From Antedon mediterranea (taxonomy: Eukaryota > Echinodermata > Crinoidea > Comatulida > Antedonidae): a DNA stretch of 64,000 nucleotides. The stretch is taken from the NCBI RefSeq assembly GCF_964355755.1, contig NC_092678.1:17272922-17336921 (forward strand), given 5' to 3'. The first letter of the stretch is position 1. Each line of letters opens with the position of its first letter. The notes under the pieces were generated by a model that worked only from the letters and a program-made list of their open reading frames with translations, had not been told where the DNA came from and did no database searches. A program made the position numbers and the translations under genes. Below are positions 46,057 through 57,199 of this stretch, piece after piece.

Positions 46057-48731
46057 GTGAGAATAAATCAATACAAAAGTCAAAGATGGAAAATATTTAT
46101 GTCTATAACAACTTTAATGAAGACCGTTGTGTGTATGTACACTTGGTATGAGTATGATGTTGTGCCAGTCAATGTAACAAGAAAGGGAATTCTCACCATG
46201 ATTGAGTTCAGTAAAAACCGTGGACATTTAGATTTGTTAAATTATTTAACTGAATGTGCCAAGTCCACACCAATTGGTAAAGTATTAGTTCATAAGAAAT
46301 GTCGTGGAAAATTTACCAATGAAAGAGTCCCAGTTGGGCGTGATGAAGAACGTGAGGATGATGTTTCAAGTGTGAAAAGGCTACGATCTAATGATTTACC
46401 TTTCAACTGGAAGAGAGATTTTTTTTGTGCGGGAAATCCACTACAGTTGATACTAGGCATCCAAATAGAACACCACGTGTACATATTGTTACAACATTAC
46501 CGATTCGTGGTAGACTTTTGGAGAAATGCGCAGCACAAGCAGACTCTTGGGCTTCTGAAATTGAAAAACGTCTGCATGGACGTATAGATCTAGTTGCAGC
46601 AGAAGCTGTTTATCATCATGATTGTTTTTCACGTTTTATGCTAAATAAAGAGCTCATCAAAGACGATGTAAAAAAGCAGCAAAGAAGGCATGAACACCAA
46701 GAAATGCTGCAATGTTTTGAAAAACTGTGCCAGTGGCTGGAATTAGACGCTGATGCAGAACTCTACAGTCTTACAGAATAACACACAAAGATGAGAGAGT
46801 TAGCTGAAGAGTCTATAATATACTCAGTTAAAAGACTAAAACAAAAGCTAGAAGAACGTTACAAACAATTTATTTTCTTTGCGGAGGTTGAAGGATGTGG
46901 AAATATTGTTTGTTTAAAAAACATGGCAAAATACTTAAAGACACCTTTCCTACGTTTTTTAGATCTATTTTAAGATCACAAACTATATTTAATGTAAAAA
47001 TAATACTATATGGTCCTATTGCGATAACTTTTTTCGTCTTTAAATGGTTAAAAATGTGAAAAATAAGTCGATTCTAGTAATTATAGCTGCCCGCTATAAA
47101 TCCCAAAATGCATTGCGCGCGGATTGATATTTCTGCTTTTCTTCTGTAATTAACCCACTTTTCGATCGATCGCAAGGCCCAAATAAATGGAATACTCCTA
47201 ACTTTTCAGCGAAAATATTTACATTTAAGACAAGGAATGACCTGGTTTAATGTTTTTAAAGTAATATATATGTATTATTTTTACAAAACGTCACAAATTG
47301 TAGGGAAGGTGTCTTTAATGAGAAATGGTACTCGGAGAGAAAACAAAACATTGAAGATGAATCAGAGCGAATTGTATGTACTGCAGCAACTATCTTACGA
47401 GCAGAAATAGGAGAAAGTAAGTACAACACTGAATCATATCCCATGAATGACGACATCGGCAATATTGAACGAGGCAAAATGTGGATACCACGTCATTTAC
47501 AAACTTTTTGGAAATATTTGATTCCATCAGAACTGAGAAGCAGAACACAATCACTTACACGAAACCAACATACAATTTATGTTTTAGATGGAGGAGCTCT
47601 TACACAGAGCAAAGGGCAACATATAAAGATATAGCCATGCAGTATGCGAGTTATGTTCGTAAAAAATTTGGAGATTCATGCATTGTGTTATGAAAAGGGA
47701 CCATCAATAAAAGACCATGAGCATCAAAGGCGTGTTGGAAGAACATCCGCCGATATTCAACTGAATGAATTAATTCAAGCACATCGTAATCAGCACATAT
47801 TTCTATCGAATGAGAAAAATAAATGTCAAATAATTGAATTGTTAAGCTGCTACCTCAAAAAAGATGGGCATGTAGTTCATACAAGTACCGGAGATGCTGA
47901 TGATTGTTTCATTTGCTCTAGAGTACGCACGGCAAGGGCAAACTGTTGATGTGGTAGCCGATGACACAGACGTGCTTGTGTTGCTGATGTACCACTTTAA
48001 CCCAACTATGGCAGATATATACTGAAGCGAAACAGTCATATAATAAAGAGCTAAAGTTGTAGAAAATGTGTGATCTTGTCAAGAATACTGGCAATGATGT
48101 AACATCACAATTGTCATTCGCTCATGCTTGGAGTGGCTGCGATACGACATCTGCCATATTTGGCCAAGGAAAAATTAATCTTCTGAAGAAAATTCGTAGT
48201 TCCAAGGAATTACAACAGTTATCCAAGTCAATTAGTGATGAGAGTGCAACAGCAGAAGATATTGGAAAAGCTGGACTTGAAGTATTCAAAATAATCTACG
48301 GTGGAAAAAACTGTGAATCTTTAAACAACTTACGGTATGTGAAATTTATGGATATGGTAGCATCAAAATCATCTATTGAGCCTCAAAAACTTCCACCTAC
48401 AGAGAGAGCAGCATATTTCCATAGTCTGCGGGTACATTTACAGATACTTGTGTGGTCAAAACTAAATACTGACTTGGACCCTTTACAATGGGGTTGGAAA
48501 TGCGAAGGAACCCATCTAACTCCAATCATGACAGATTCTGCTGCAGTACCAGACACTTTACTAAAGTTTGTTCGTTGCAAGTGCAAATTATCATCCAACA
48601 ACCCATGTGGTACAAATTTATGTTCATGTCGTAAAAATGGACTGAAATGTGTAACACCATGTGGAGATTGCAGAGGGGACAGTTGCAAAAATTCAGAGGA
48701 ATTGGTTGTTGATGAATCAGATGAAGAATAG
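46057..48731 (+). pseudogene. Broken gene of the invertebrate CXC/PIN-like family, carried by T1-long
   Basis: Ordered fragments in changing frames. First is VLVHKKCRGKFTNE, then NWKRD and a CGKSTT zinc-like start. RIDLVAAEAVYHHDCFSRFM, KWYSERK and YVLDGGALTQ follow. Next come KDHEHQRR, STGDADD and VVADDTDVLVLLMYH, an acidic PIN/FEN-like nuclease signature. HAWSGCDTTSAIFGQGK, RAAYFHSLRVHLQILVW and WGWKCEG come next. A cysteine cluster RCKCK...CSCRKNGLKC...CGDCRGDSC closes it, a tesmin/TSO1-type CXC motif. Breaks: poly-T frameshift near 46425, stop near 46780, insertion at 46939-47314, frameshifts near 47600-47690 and 47900-47930, stop near 48023. The last frame (48066-48731) is intact. Confidence 0.8.
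46939..47314 (+). mobile_element. T1-short D nested in the CXC gene
   Basis: 376 bp with TTAA at 46935-46938 and 47315-47318, ends AGACACCTTTCCTACG and GGGAAGGTGTCT. It is homologous at both ends to A and B, but in the opposite orientation to them and in the same orientation as its host T1-long. Removing it brings MAK... next to NEKWYSERK, which restores gene continuity except for a 1-nt frame difference. Confidence 0.88.
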
Positions 48732-49660
48732 TGAAAAAGAATGGTATGGCCTAATTTTGTAATTAAGTCGATTTTATTACAAAATGTTCCATCTTCCATG
48801 TTATTATACAAGTTTATGGTTTCAAAATGACCTCTTTAATGTTGTTTATTTTAAAAACTTGTCATTAGCATGAATAGAAATGTTCACTTTACGAACAATT
48901 TAAGACCAATTTTAAATGTGTACACTCAGTATTTATTGAGATATCGAAATATGAGGTCAAAGGTCAAGATGTCAAGAAATAAACTTTCCCGCCATTTTTT
49001 GAAAAAGAATTTCGTAAGAGCAAATAGAAATATGTACATAACAAACAATTAGAGACCAAATTAAAGACTCTACAGTTAGCGGTTTCCAAGATATACGATT
49101 ATAATGACTGTAAAAGTGGTTTTTTAAGTAAATTGACAAAATAAAAGTAAAACGCGTCTAAAAAATTTTCCCCAAGTTGGATTTTTGTCGATTTTGGATA
49201 TGTTATTCTCCATAAAATTGCGCTTCCAACGATGTAAAAATTTGCTTTGTACCATTTTTTTCCCGGTTCAACCCTTCAACTACCAGACTATAACTTTTCA
49301 GCGAAAATACCGGGTTTTCCCCAATTTGTATCAACGGAGTCTGGCAAAAATAGAAAGACAATTAATGCAGCAACTATACAACGTCAGGCTAGGTATATAG
49401 CTAGCGTACGATGTTCGTACGTTACCGATGTTTACCAGCTAGGCCTACAAAACTAAGCCTAGCTAGGCTAGGCCTGAGACCGTCCACGAGAGGTCGATCG
49501 CCGCGAGCTACTTAGGTAGTGCATTGTTTCTCACTTTTTATCATAATTTACCATAAAACGTACATTTAAGACAAGGAATGACATGGTTTAATGTTTTTAA
49601 AGTGATATATATGTATTATTTTCCAAAAAACGTCCAAAATTGCAGGGAAGGGGTCTTTAA

Positions 49661-50290
49661 AGATAAGGATTACTATATTGGCTATGTTTTATTTTCGGTT
49701 GCAATAAAATCAACTTCTTGTATTTAAAAAGAGCGCTACTATCTATACTGTTCTGTACTTGTGTCTAATTTTGAGACGTATATATAATAGTTTAAAGATA
49801 AGGATTACTGTATTTGCTATGTTTTATTTTCGGTTGCAATAAAATCAACTTCTTGTACTTTAAAGGAACGCTACTATCTATGCTGTTCTGTACTTGTGTC
49901 TGATTTTGAGACGTATAATATAATAGTTAAAAGATAAGGGTTACTATATTGAGCATGTTTTATTTTGGTTGCGATAAAATCAACTTCTGGTACTTTAAAG
50001 GAGCGCTACTATCTATACTGTTCTGTACTTGTGTCTAATTTTGAGATGTATATATAATAGTTTAAAGATAAGGATTACTATATTGATCATGTTTTATTTT
50101 GGTTGCGATAAAATCAACTTCTTGTACTTAAAAGGAACGCTACTATCTATACTGTTCTGTACTTGTGTCTAATTTTGAGACGTATAATATAATAGTTAAA
50201 AGATAAGCGGGTTACTATATTGGTCATGTTTTATTTTTGTTTGCGATAAAATTAACTTCTTGTACTTAAAAGGAGCTCTATTCTCTATGC
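49661..50290. repeat. 134-bp satellite, right part (about 5 units)
   Basis: Continuation of the array at 44700-44990 after the T1-long insertion, starting AGATAAGGATTACTATATTG. Units vary by small indels (GAACGCTACT versus GAGCGCTACT, TATAATATAATAG versus TATATATAATAG). It fades near 50290. Confidence 0.9.
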
Positions 50291-50780
50291 TTTTGATGAT
50301 ATAGGTGGTTTTTTATATCAAGCACATTATTTAGTAAATGAAATAAATGACTAAATCTAGAAACAGCGAAGTAACTATATCTTTTTAAAGTTTACAGTAA
50401 TTATTCTAATCCAAAAATATATAATATAATATCTATGGCAAAATTTTAGATGGATATAAACCAAAAAAAAAACAAAAAACAGTGCTAGCATTGAAACATC
50501 GATCCTTTTAAATACAGTAGAGATACACTGTTGTAGCTTCATTTCCTTATTCTTTAATCTTGATAAAAATAATTCTTGGATATTAAATGTTTGCTCAATT
50601 CCTCTTCACTTTGTGGTTACTAACACTTGAGGATATACAGTAAATACTTAAAAATTCTTCCTTGCAATTTTCCAATAAAAAAAAAAACAAAATGTACTTC
50701 AAAGAGTTATTGAAACTTCTTCTCTAACTTAAAAATAAAGAGGTTTACACCGGGCAAATGGGCCCGTATTCATTAAAGGT

Positions 50781-51300
50781 GATCAATTTTAATCCTGGAC
50801 ATATTAAATATGTATATATATCAAATCATAAAATTTTTATGATTTGAAATATCATTTTGAAATTTTAATTTTTCATTTTTATAATTTAAATAAAGACCTA
50901 ATTAAAAGCTATAGTTACATTGTTGCCCACTAATATAAGTAACAAAAATATTACACCAAAACAATTCCCAGACCGGGAACACTAAGGATCAATTTTTGGA
51001 AATAAGGTTGTCACTCAGATATTAGGTAAATTTTTTGAGATTTTTAGCTTATTCCATAATTATAAGAAAACTAAATAAGTTCAAAAATTCCAAAATTATG
51101 AAATTTAGCTAACAACTCATAAATATGCATGATATGGTAATGACTTCCACACAGAGAAGATCCTATCTGTCTCCAATATTAATAAAGCGCCAATTGCTCG
51201 TTTTGTAAGTGGAGATATGATATTTGTGTTTTCTCCTCCATTTCCTCCTAGGAAACAAGGACAAGTATACGGCTTCTGTTACTAAAGGTTTTTGGCTGTA
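50781..51300. mobile_element. Left-end relic related to T2
   Basis: It follows a TTAA (CATTAAAGGTGATCAA). Its order of landmarks parallels the reversed right end of T2: CATTTTGxA, then GTTCAAAAATTCCAAAAT, then TTTAGCTAACAACTCATAAA and TATGCATGATATG. The far end is not identified. Confidence 0.5.
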
Positions 51301-51562
51301 TATGTTCGTTAGACATGTTCGCCCTCTCTTATCTGCTGACGTCGGTGCTACCGGTTGAGATTGCTCGTGATACGATGACTGACAAAAAAAATATCCAAAA
51401 ACTCTGCTTCTCTGCTCTAGTACTTACAATGGTATTTTCACAAGGGGAATCAATCCCATATACGCACTATGGTTAGATTTTTTCTGTGTTTTTTGTGGTT
51501 TTTTTTACTATATTTTAATGAGGGTGATCCATCCAGCAATTGCTGATCATTTGTGACCCTAG

Positions 51563-51997
51563 AGCCCTTTCTCACAGAGCTGTGTGCCAGGAATATTGCG
51601 GGAATATACCATTACCATGTAGGTATGGTTTTCTGTGAGAACGGGTCGTCTTGGCATTATACCGGCATCGACATGACCTGCTTTAGAAATAGTAATATTC
51701 TAGGGATATTCCCCGCAATGCCCGACGGGCATTCTGTGAGTACGTAATCTGTGACTTATAATTCTCCGCCATATATCGCTAGACAAAAATAATAACAATA
51801 AACGATGCCCTCATTTATTAATTTGTCAGAGACTTTATATTGGCCGAATATGCCCGACTCCTTTCTCACAGAAAACTGGTATATTCCGGTTATATTTCCG
51901 GCACGATAGTCCGATGAGAATGGATGCCGGTAACGATACCGGCACGACGCCAGCATAATACCGGTAATATTGCAGGCACATCTGTGAGAAAGGGGCT
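51563..51997. mobile_element. 435-bp MITE (AGCCCTTTCTCACAGA ends)
   Basis: Left AGCCCTTTCTCACAGA, followed by TGTGCCAGGAATATTGC. Right GCAGGCACATCTGTGAGAAA then GGGGCT. The interior is rich in ACCGGxAT/ATxCCGGT. Clear terminal inverted repeats; target duplication uncertain. The frames at 51553 and 51756 are shadows of this element. Confidence 0.75.
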
Positions 51998-52083
51998 TTA
52001 GAGGTTCACAAGACAAACATATACACAAGATGCTCTACAAAAACAAAGTCTTATGACAAGTCTTTGGGAGTGGGGTTGTAATT

Positions 52084-52160
52084 TTGTCTGATATGTGACA
52101 GGACTTGAACCCAGGACTCTTGGAGTGGTAGCCAAGCATCATAACTACCAAGCCACAATT
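52084..52160 (-). other. tRNA-like sequence (SINE head or tRNA relic)
   Basis: The minus strand has GGCTTGGTAGTTATGATGC, a CTTGG...CCAAG stem around CTACCACT, and CCTGGGTTCAAGTCCTG as a T arm. The anticodon loop is 8 nt and the acceptor ends do not pair well, so it is unlikely to be a working tRNA gene. Confidence 0.45.
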
Positions 52161-53059
52161 CCACTTCTAATATCTTATTAACAAGTTAAGTTTGATAGGG
52201 TCTTTGTGATAGATATACAGTATATACTGTACATATTGTAAATGGCATATAATAGGCACAACTCGGCACTATAAGCGTATGCATCATGTCATAGGATGGC
52301 GTACATCAACTTTTTACGATCGAATGTTAACGTACATGCACGTTTAACAAGTGTTAATTTCATTAAAATGATAAAAATGATCACCTATAATTCGTCAAAG
52401 TGACGAATTAAATTCTAGTTTATATATAGATTATCCAAATATGGTATGTCATGGACATAGTGTTTTTGCCATCGTTCACTGTGTAATCGTCCGTCTGCAT
52501 TTCTAAGCATAATTATAACAAATCATTACATTAATTTACAGTTAATAATCAATAATAACAAAGTAAACATACATTTTTTAAGCAATGAATATCCCTTGAA
52601 TGATGTTTCAAAGATAGGTTGGTTGACGTTAGCCATACAACTCATTGAGTATGGTATGTTGGCATGTACAGCATTGTTCATGAGCATCGTTCCATTGGTT
52701 TCTATTGTGTGGTTACTTAGCATGTACAGAATATGGTAAACGTTGAGCTTGGCATTTCAGCCATTGTTTTACTGTACTGTTCAAATGGCTACCTGTATTG
52801 CTATGATAAATGACTGTTTTACTATTACGTACTACCTCTAGCCAATAAAAATAAAAAAACAAACATACACAATTTAACATACATTTGCAAAGTCATAGAA
52901 TATCAGACTAATGCAATAAAATTATTGTTTTATAGGGCTTAGCATAAAATTACTTGTTTCTCCTATTTTGAATTATTGTTTATCTAACATATGTTTTTAA
53001 AAGTCCATCATGTGTCTTGTACTTGATTACTGGTGGCACACTAAAAGGGATGAAGGCAA

Positions 53060-53735
53060 ACTTTACGTCCGATCTTTGCCTAATTTTTTTTAAATGTTTT
53101 ACTTTTAGTGTTTGTCTTAGAAGTCTTACGGGATACGTCATCGCTTATATAAATACTGTTATTGTTTAGTGGATTGCCCTTCAATGTTTTCGCTGCTTGG
53201 CTTTGAACAAATTTGCCTGCCCACGTAGCTCAACAGTTAATTGGTCTTTGTCTCCTCGATGATGAGCGCCTTATTGGGATTCTGTGGAATCGTTCCACTT
53301 CTATGTCATCCTCATTCTCTAATTTCATATGCGAAGTGAATACAAATTCTACAAATTCCTTGCACGATAAATTGCCTCCCTTCTCGTAATCTTCTGGTAC
53401 ATTTTGAATGATTATATTATTCCTCCTCGATCTATTTTCGAGATCGTTTTCTATCTTTTCTAGATAGGTAATAGTATCTAAAGTTTCATTAACTGACTTA
53501 AATTTGTTCGTATTGTCCTCCACTGATTTTTCCATGAATTCTAGCGATTGCGTTATCTTTGTGATGACTCCGGTGTTTTTTTTTTTTACGTTTTCCTCAA
53601 TTTTGGTCATCTTACCCTTCTAGCTTATTGACTCGTTTAACCATCGACTCCAGTTTGTTGAGTATTAGGTCAAGTTTTGAAGAGAGTTATCGCATTTGAC
53701 GGCTGATATTCTGGTTCAGTTCAGCCGCACTCATA
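53060..53735 (-). pseudogene. L1/Tx1-type LINE ORF1 remnant
   Basis: It starts near 53735 with MSAAELNQNISRQM, then stops and frameshifts. The open part 53610-53230 has a coiled-coil-like segment leading to DLENRSRRNNIIIQNVPE, the conserved RRM block of L1 ORF1 proteins (transposase_22). RFHRIP follows. The C-terminal domain is visible beyond the stop (IYISDDVSRKT). This RNA-binding protein packages LINE RNA. Dead copy. Confidence 0.75.
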
Positions 53736-53759
53736 ATGTTTCCGCTCCGAATCTGACCC

Positions 53760-55700
53760 TTGGCTGCCTTGGCCAGGGGTGGACCTCAGATGATAGGTTA
53801 TTTTTTCCTTTTTAGCTATCGATTTTTCCATATTCAATAGAGAGTTTTACTTTCAGTGTAAAAATTATGTAAATACGGCACTGATTTTGTTTTTGAAAGG
53901 AGCGCTAAAAAATGTGATGATTTGTGAGTAAATTTCAGGAGCTACAAGTATACACGTCTTTACTGCATCGTAGCTTAGCGCCCTCTCAACTACTATTAAA
54001 AAAAACTTTTTAATAATGTACAAAAAATGAAATGAATACCATCCCATTAATTACCGGTATGTACGGAGAGAGCTTGAGTGGAAATCGAGGGTTACTTTTG
54101 CCAACAAGACGAATTGCGAAACAAATAAAAACGCAGCGCGTACAATTTCCTACAAAATGAAAAGACAGAATATATTATATATAACTATAACTAGCAGTAA
54201 CACGTGCGCCGCACGGTCTTTAAACAGCTTTGCATGGGCAAGTATAATAACAGCGCACTTTGATAAAGGTACTTTGACAAATTATTAAAATAAAAACAAA
54301 TTGTATCAAGAATAACATTCGGAACTACTGTATTTAAAGCCATTGGTTTGTAATACGCTATTCCTTCACTTCAATATATGTAGGCTAAAAATTAAAGCAA
54401 TGGTACAGTGGATATGGAACTTTGAGTTTACTTTTGACTGGAAAATAAAAGACGCTTAAGAAAAATTGTGCTGTGTAAATTATTTTGGGTGTTTTTCGTG
54501 GTGTATTAATTATTTGATACGTAGAGATAAAAAAAGTGGATAAAAATTGAATGAAAAAAATACATTGCTGTGGAAACACGAATTAAGTTTATTTATTTAT
54601 ATTTTATTTTTATTTCACTGGTTTTCATATTTTGCAATTTTTTTGTAAGGGAGATTTGTTACGTACTTGCTACTTTTGTAATTAAAGTGTGGTCTACCAG
54701 AAACCAGTGCTCCGCACGGTTTGCCTACCTTAATAATTATTCGCATGGCATGATTATTAATTATAATAAAAGCGTACTTTTCCCGGCCACAATATTTCTT
54801 TTTGTACATAAGTTGGGGGACCCCTCACAAAATAAACATGGATATTCATTAATAATGTCCATAAGCTACGTCAGAAATGAGCTAACAATTCGCTAATACA
54901 AAGGTTTTCTGTCGAGCCGTCTGTGTAGTCGAGTGGATTAGGCTATGGACTTTACATGTCGATGTAGGCCTATGGGGTTCTTTTTACTTTATAGTGAGAG
55001 AGTGATTATTTAGAGGGTTAGGTTTAGTTATATTTAGGAACTTAAGTAGTTCGGCTATCTTTCACATAAGGGGCCCTAACTTTGTACGAAATAAAAATTT
55101 GCTTGCCGACCCCTGACAAATTGTTTTTTTTTCAAACTAACAAATTGTCAACAATTCAATTCGGAACTACTTAAGATTTTTTTTATACACGGAGTATACT
55201 ACTATTACTTTGAAATATCTGTAAGCTACAAAATGAAAGCAATACTGGATTTGGGGTGGGCCTCAGAAAATGACAACGTGCATGAGCGGGACAGACTTCT
55301 CAGTCGGCAGAGATTAAAACTTTTTAATGATAAAAGATGAATTGGTAAGTTATCGAATTAAGATGTGAAGTATTGGAATAATTAACAGTGATGCGCTCGG
55401 ACACAAACATTTTGGATGTATTTTTGTTGATATTTAATATTTAGCGGATTGTATTCCTTTTATTTGTGTGTGTTATTTTATTTACATTTTTGAAACAATG
55501 ACACAAAACTATACATTTGTTTTGTGGAAACACAACACCTAGGCTATTGGATTCGTTTTATTTGTGTGTTTTTTTTGTTTGTTCATTTACATTTTTTTCA
55601 TGTGATTTTTTTTTCTATTTTGTTGTGTGCATTTGTTCGTATCTTTATTGCTAGTTTTATAATTACATTGTGGTTTAGTTTTGATTTTTAGCTATAAACG
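53760..55700. other. AT-rich DNA without recognised genes
   Basis: Poly-T/A tracts and short frames with no similarity I recognise. A tRNA-like stretch (GTAGTCGAGTGGATTAGGCT at 54925) hints at another SINE head. Nothing with convincing splice borders. Confidence 0.4.
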
Positions 55701-55721
55701 GTGATACTTAATTAGTACACA

Positions 55722-55802
55722 TGTCGCGGATTGAACTCGAACCTACTAAGCATTGATATCAATGGTCACGGTGATTTCCTCACTGAGCCAAACCGTGATT
55801 TA
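55722..55802 (-). other. tRNA-like SINE head
   Basis: The minus strand reads GGTTTGGCTCAGTGAGGAAA as the D-arm side. A perfect ATTGATATCAAT hairpin sits where the anticodon arm would be, then TAGGTTCGAGTTCAATCC. The anticodon loop is abolished by the palindrome, so this is a SINE relic. Confidence 0.4.
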
Positions 55803-55809
55803 CAAAATA

Positions 55810-56880
55810 CATTCTGTTCCAAGGATAATTCATTAAAAATTCAACGGCGCGGTCATTCGATATCGGTTGACTAAAGATTGTTTATTTAACGGCCCGGAAT
55901 GGTATTTGTAGATCCGGCCATGGCGGTACACAACATAGGAGGTTGCGTAGTTTATACAGTGACGTAACATGGTCGCTGAGACGTCAAATTACTGCTATTT
56001 TTTGCCTTTTTTTAGTGTTTATCCTTAAAATTCAGGAAAGTGACATAGCCTATCGTGTGTGGCCCCTTAATAAACATAAGTGTGTGCCAAATGTGATTAC
56101 GTACCTTTCAGTGGCTTTGGAGGAGATTAAAAAAAATGTAGTAGCATTATTAATAAATAAGATATAGATATTTCCAAAGGCTCGGACAGGTAAAAAGGGC
56201 CTTAAAAAAACTGAATTGCTATAGGTTAGACCACATTTCCATAACTTTTCAAAACTCATCGAACCCTCTGCTAGTAGACCTAATTAATAGGAGCGTTTCG
56301 CCAAATCATTAGAAAAAAAAAACGTTCCAGTATTCTTGCAATATCGTCACAGCTTCAGTTACAAATGGTGATACAAAGTGTCAATCATTTGACCAATGAA
56401 CAGCCCACTGGTATGATAGTCTTTGAATCCGTCCGTAAAACACATTAATCACTCACATCAGTCATTCCGCTAATGGTTGCGTCTAATGATGCATTCTATT
56501 CTAGTCAGTTACAATTAGAAATTTGATCCCTTGACCTATATTATTCAATATCTCTGCCATATTCTGTAACCGGCTGTCTGTCCCGTCGTACATCTCACCG
56601 CACGCAGTTTAGTATGTCTTCCCGAAAAGGGCATCAATATTATGTGTAGGCCTATTGGTCATTTGCCTAATAATTAAATACGAAATATTATAATATAATA
56701 TAATATTATTTACATCTGACCACAGAGCCTTGATAGCCTATATCACCAAACAATATTATAGGACTAAAAGTACAACAAAAAAACTTTAACGATTATATTT
56801 TCACAGCAATGATTTATTTCAATCAAATATTAATAAATGTTCACAACAAAGTAAAGCTTGTGGTTCCCACAAGAGACCCA
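55810..56880. other. No recognisable feature
   Basis: The short frames at 55943 and 56050 overlap each other on opposite strands, and neither has a known motif. A TAATATAATATAATATT microsatellite lies at about 56690-56710. Confidence 0.4.
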
Positions 56881-56884
56881 ATGC

Positions 56885-57195
56885 AAGGAGGATAGGCCTA
56901 TAGGTAGAAGCAAAGCAAGTGAGTTGACCAATCACACAAGCGACAGTAGAGTTCGAATAACCCATCGCTTGTAGGCTAATATTGGTTACATTGTTAACTT
57001 TTAATACTGATTTTATGTAAATGCAATACTTTCAGCTTCTGCTACTTTTTGTATATGTGTTTTTTATACCGAAAAAAAAAGTACATAGGCTGGATGCAAG
57101 TGAGTTGACCAATCACAAAATCCATCACTTGTGATTGGTCACTAACGTTGCGCTCTGTGCATTGCGTCTCTGTAGTGGAACCAAGCATAATGTAC
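56885..57195. repeat. MITE pieces related to the 31.5-kb array
   Basis: GCAAGTGAGTTGACCAATCAC with AAGCGACAG...TTCGAATAACCCATCGCTTG occurs at 56925-56972. A second, shorter copy at 57095-57185 has TTGACCAATCAC and TGATTGGTCACTAACGTTGC. These share the same CCAAT/ATTGG hairpin as 31540-32022. Confidence 0.6.
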
Positions 57196-57199
57196 CAAG

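Larger units (their letters stand above)
44991..49656 (+). mobile_element. T1-long: 4,666-bp TTAA transposon with a CXC/PIN-like gene
   Basis: TTAA at 44987-44990 and 49657-49660. Ends are AGCCCCATTCCCTACG... and ...GCAGGGAAGGGGTCT, imperfect inverted repeats. Subterminal inverted repeats are at 45255-45395 and 49155-49290 (for example the CTCCATAAAATTGCGCTTC line in opposite orientations). It lies in a satellite whose other units keep the unfilled TTAA site, so the whole segment entered as one insertion. It holds the broken gene at 46057-48731 and a nested T1-short D. TTAA targets are used by piggyBac and Kolobok superfamilies. Which one applies is undecided. Confidence 0.88.

Noticed and set aside
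51756-52028. 90-codon minus-strand frame with Arg/Tyr repeats
   Set aside because: It lies inside a MITE and reads through its inverted repeat; no coding evidence.
52574-52740. Plus-strand hydrophobic open frame after TTTTTTAAG (IGWLTLAIQLIEYGMLACTA)
   Set aside because: Possible membrane exon, but isolated, with no donor, no known family and no neighbouring exons.
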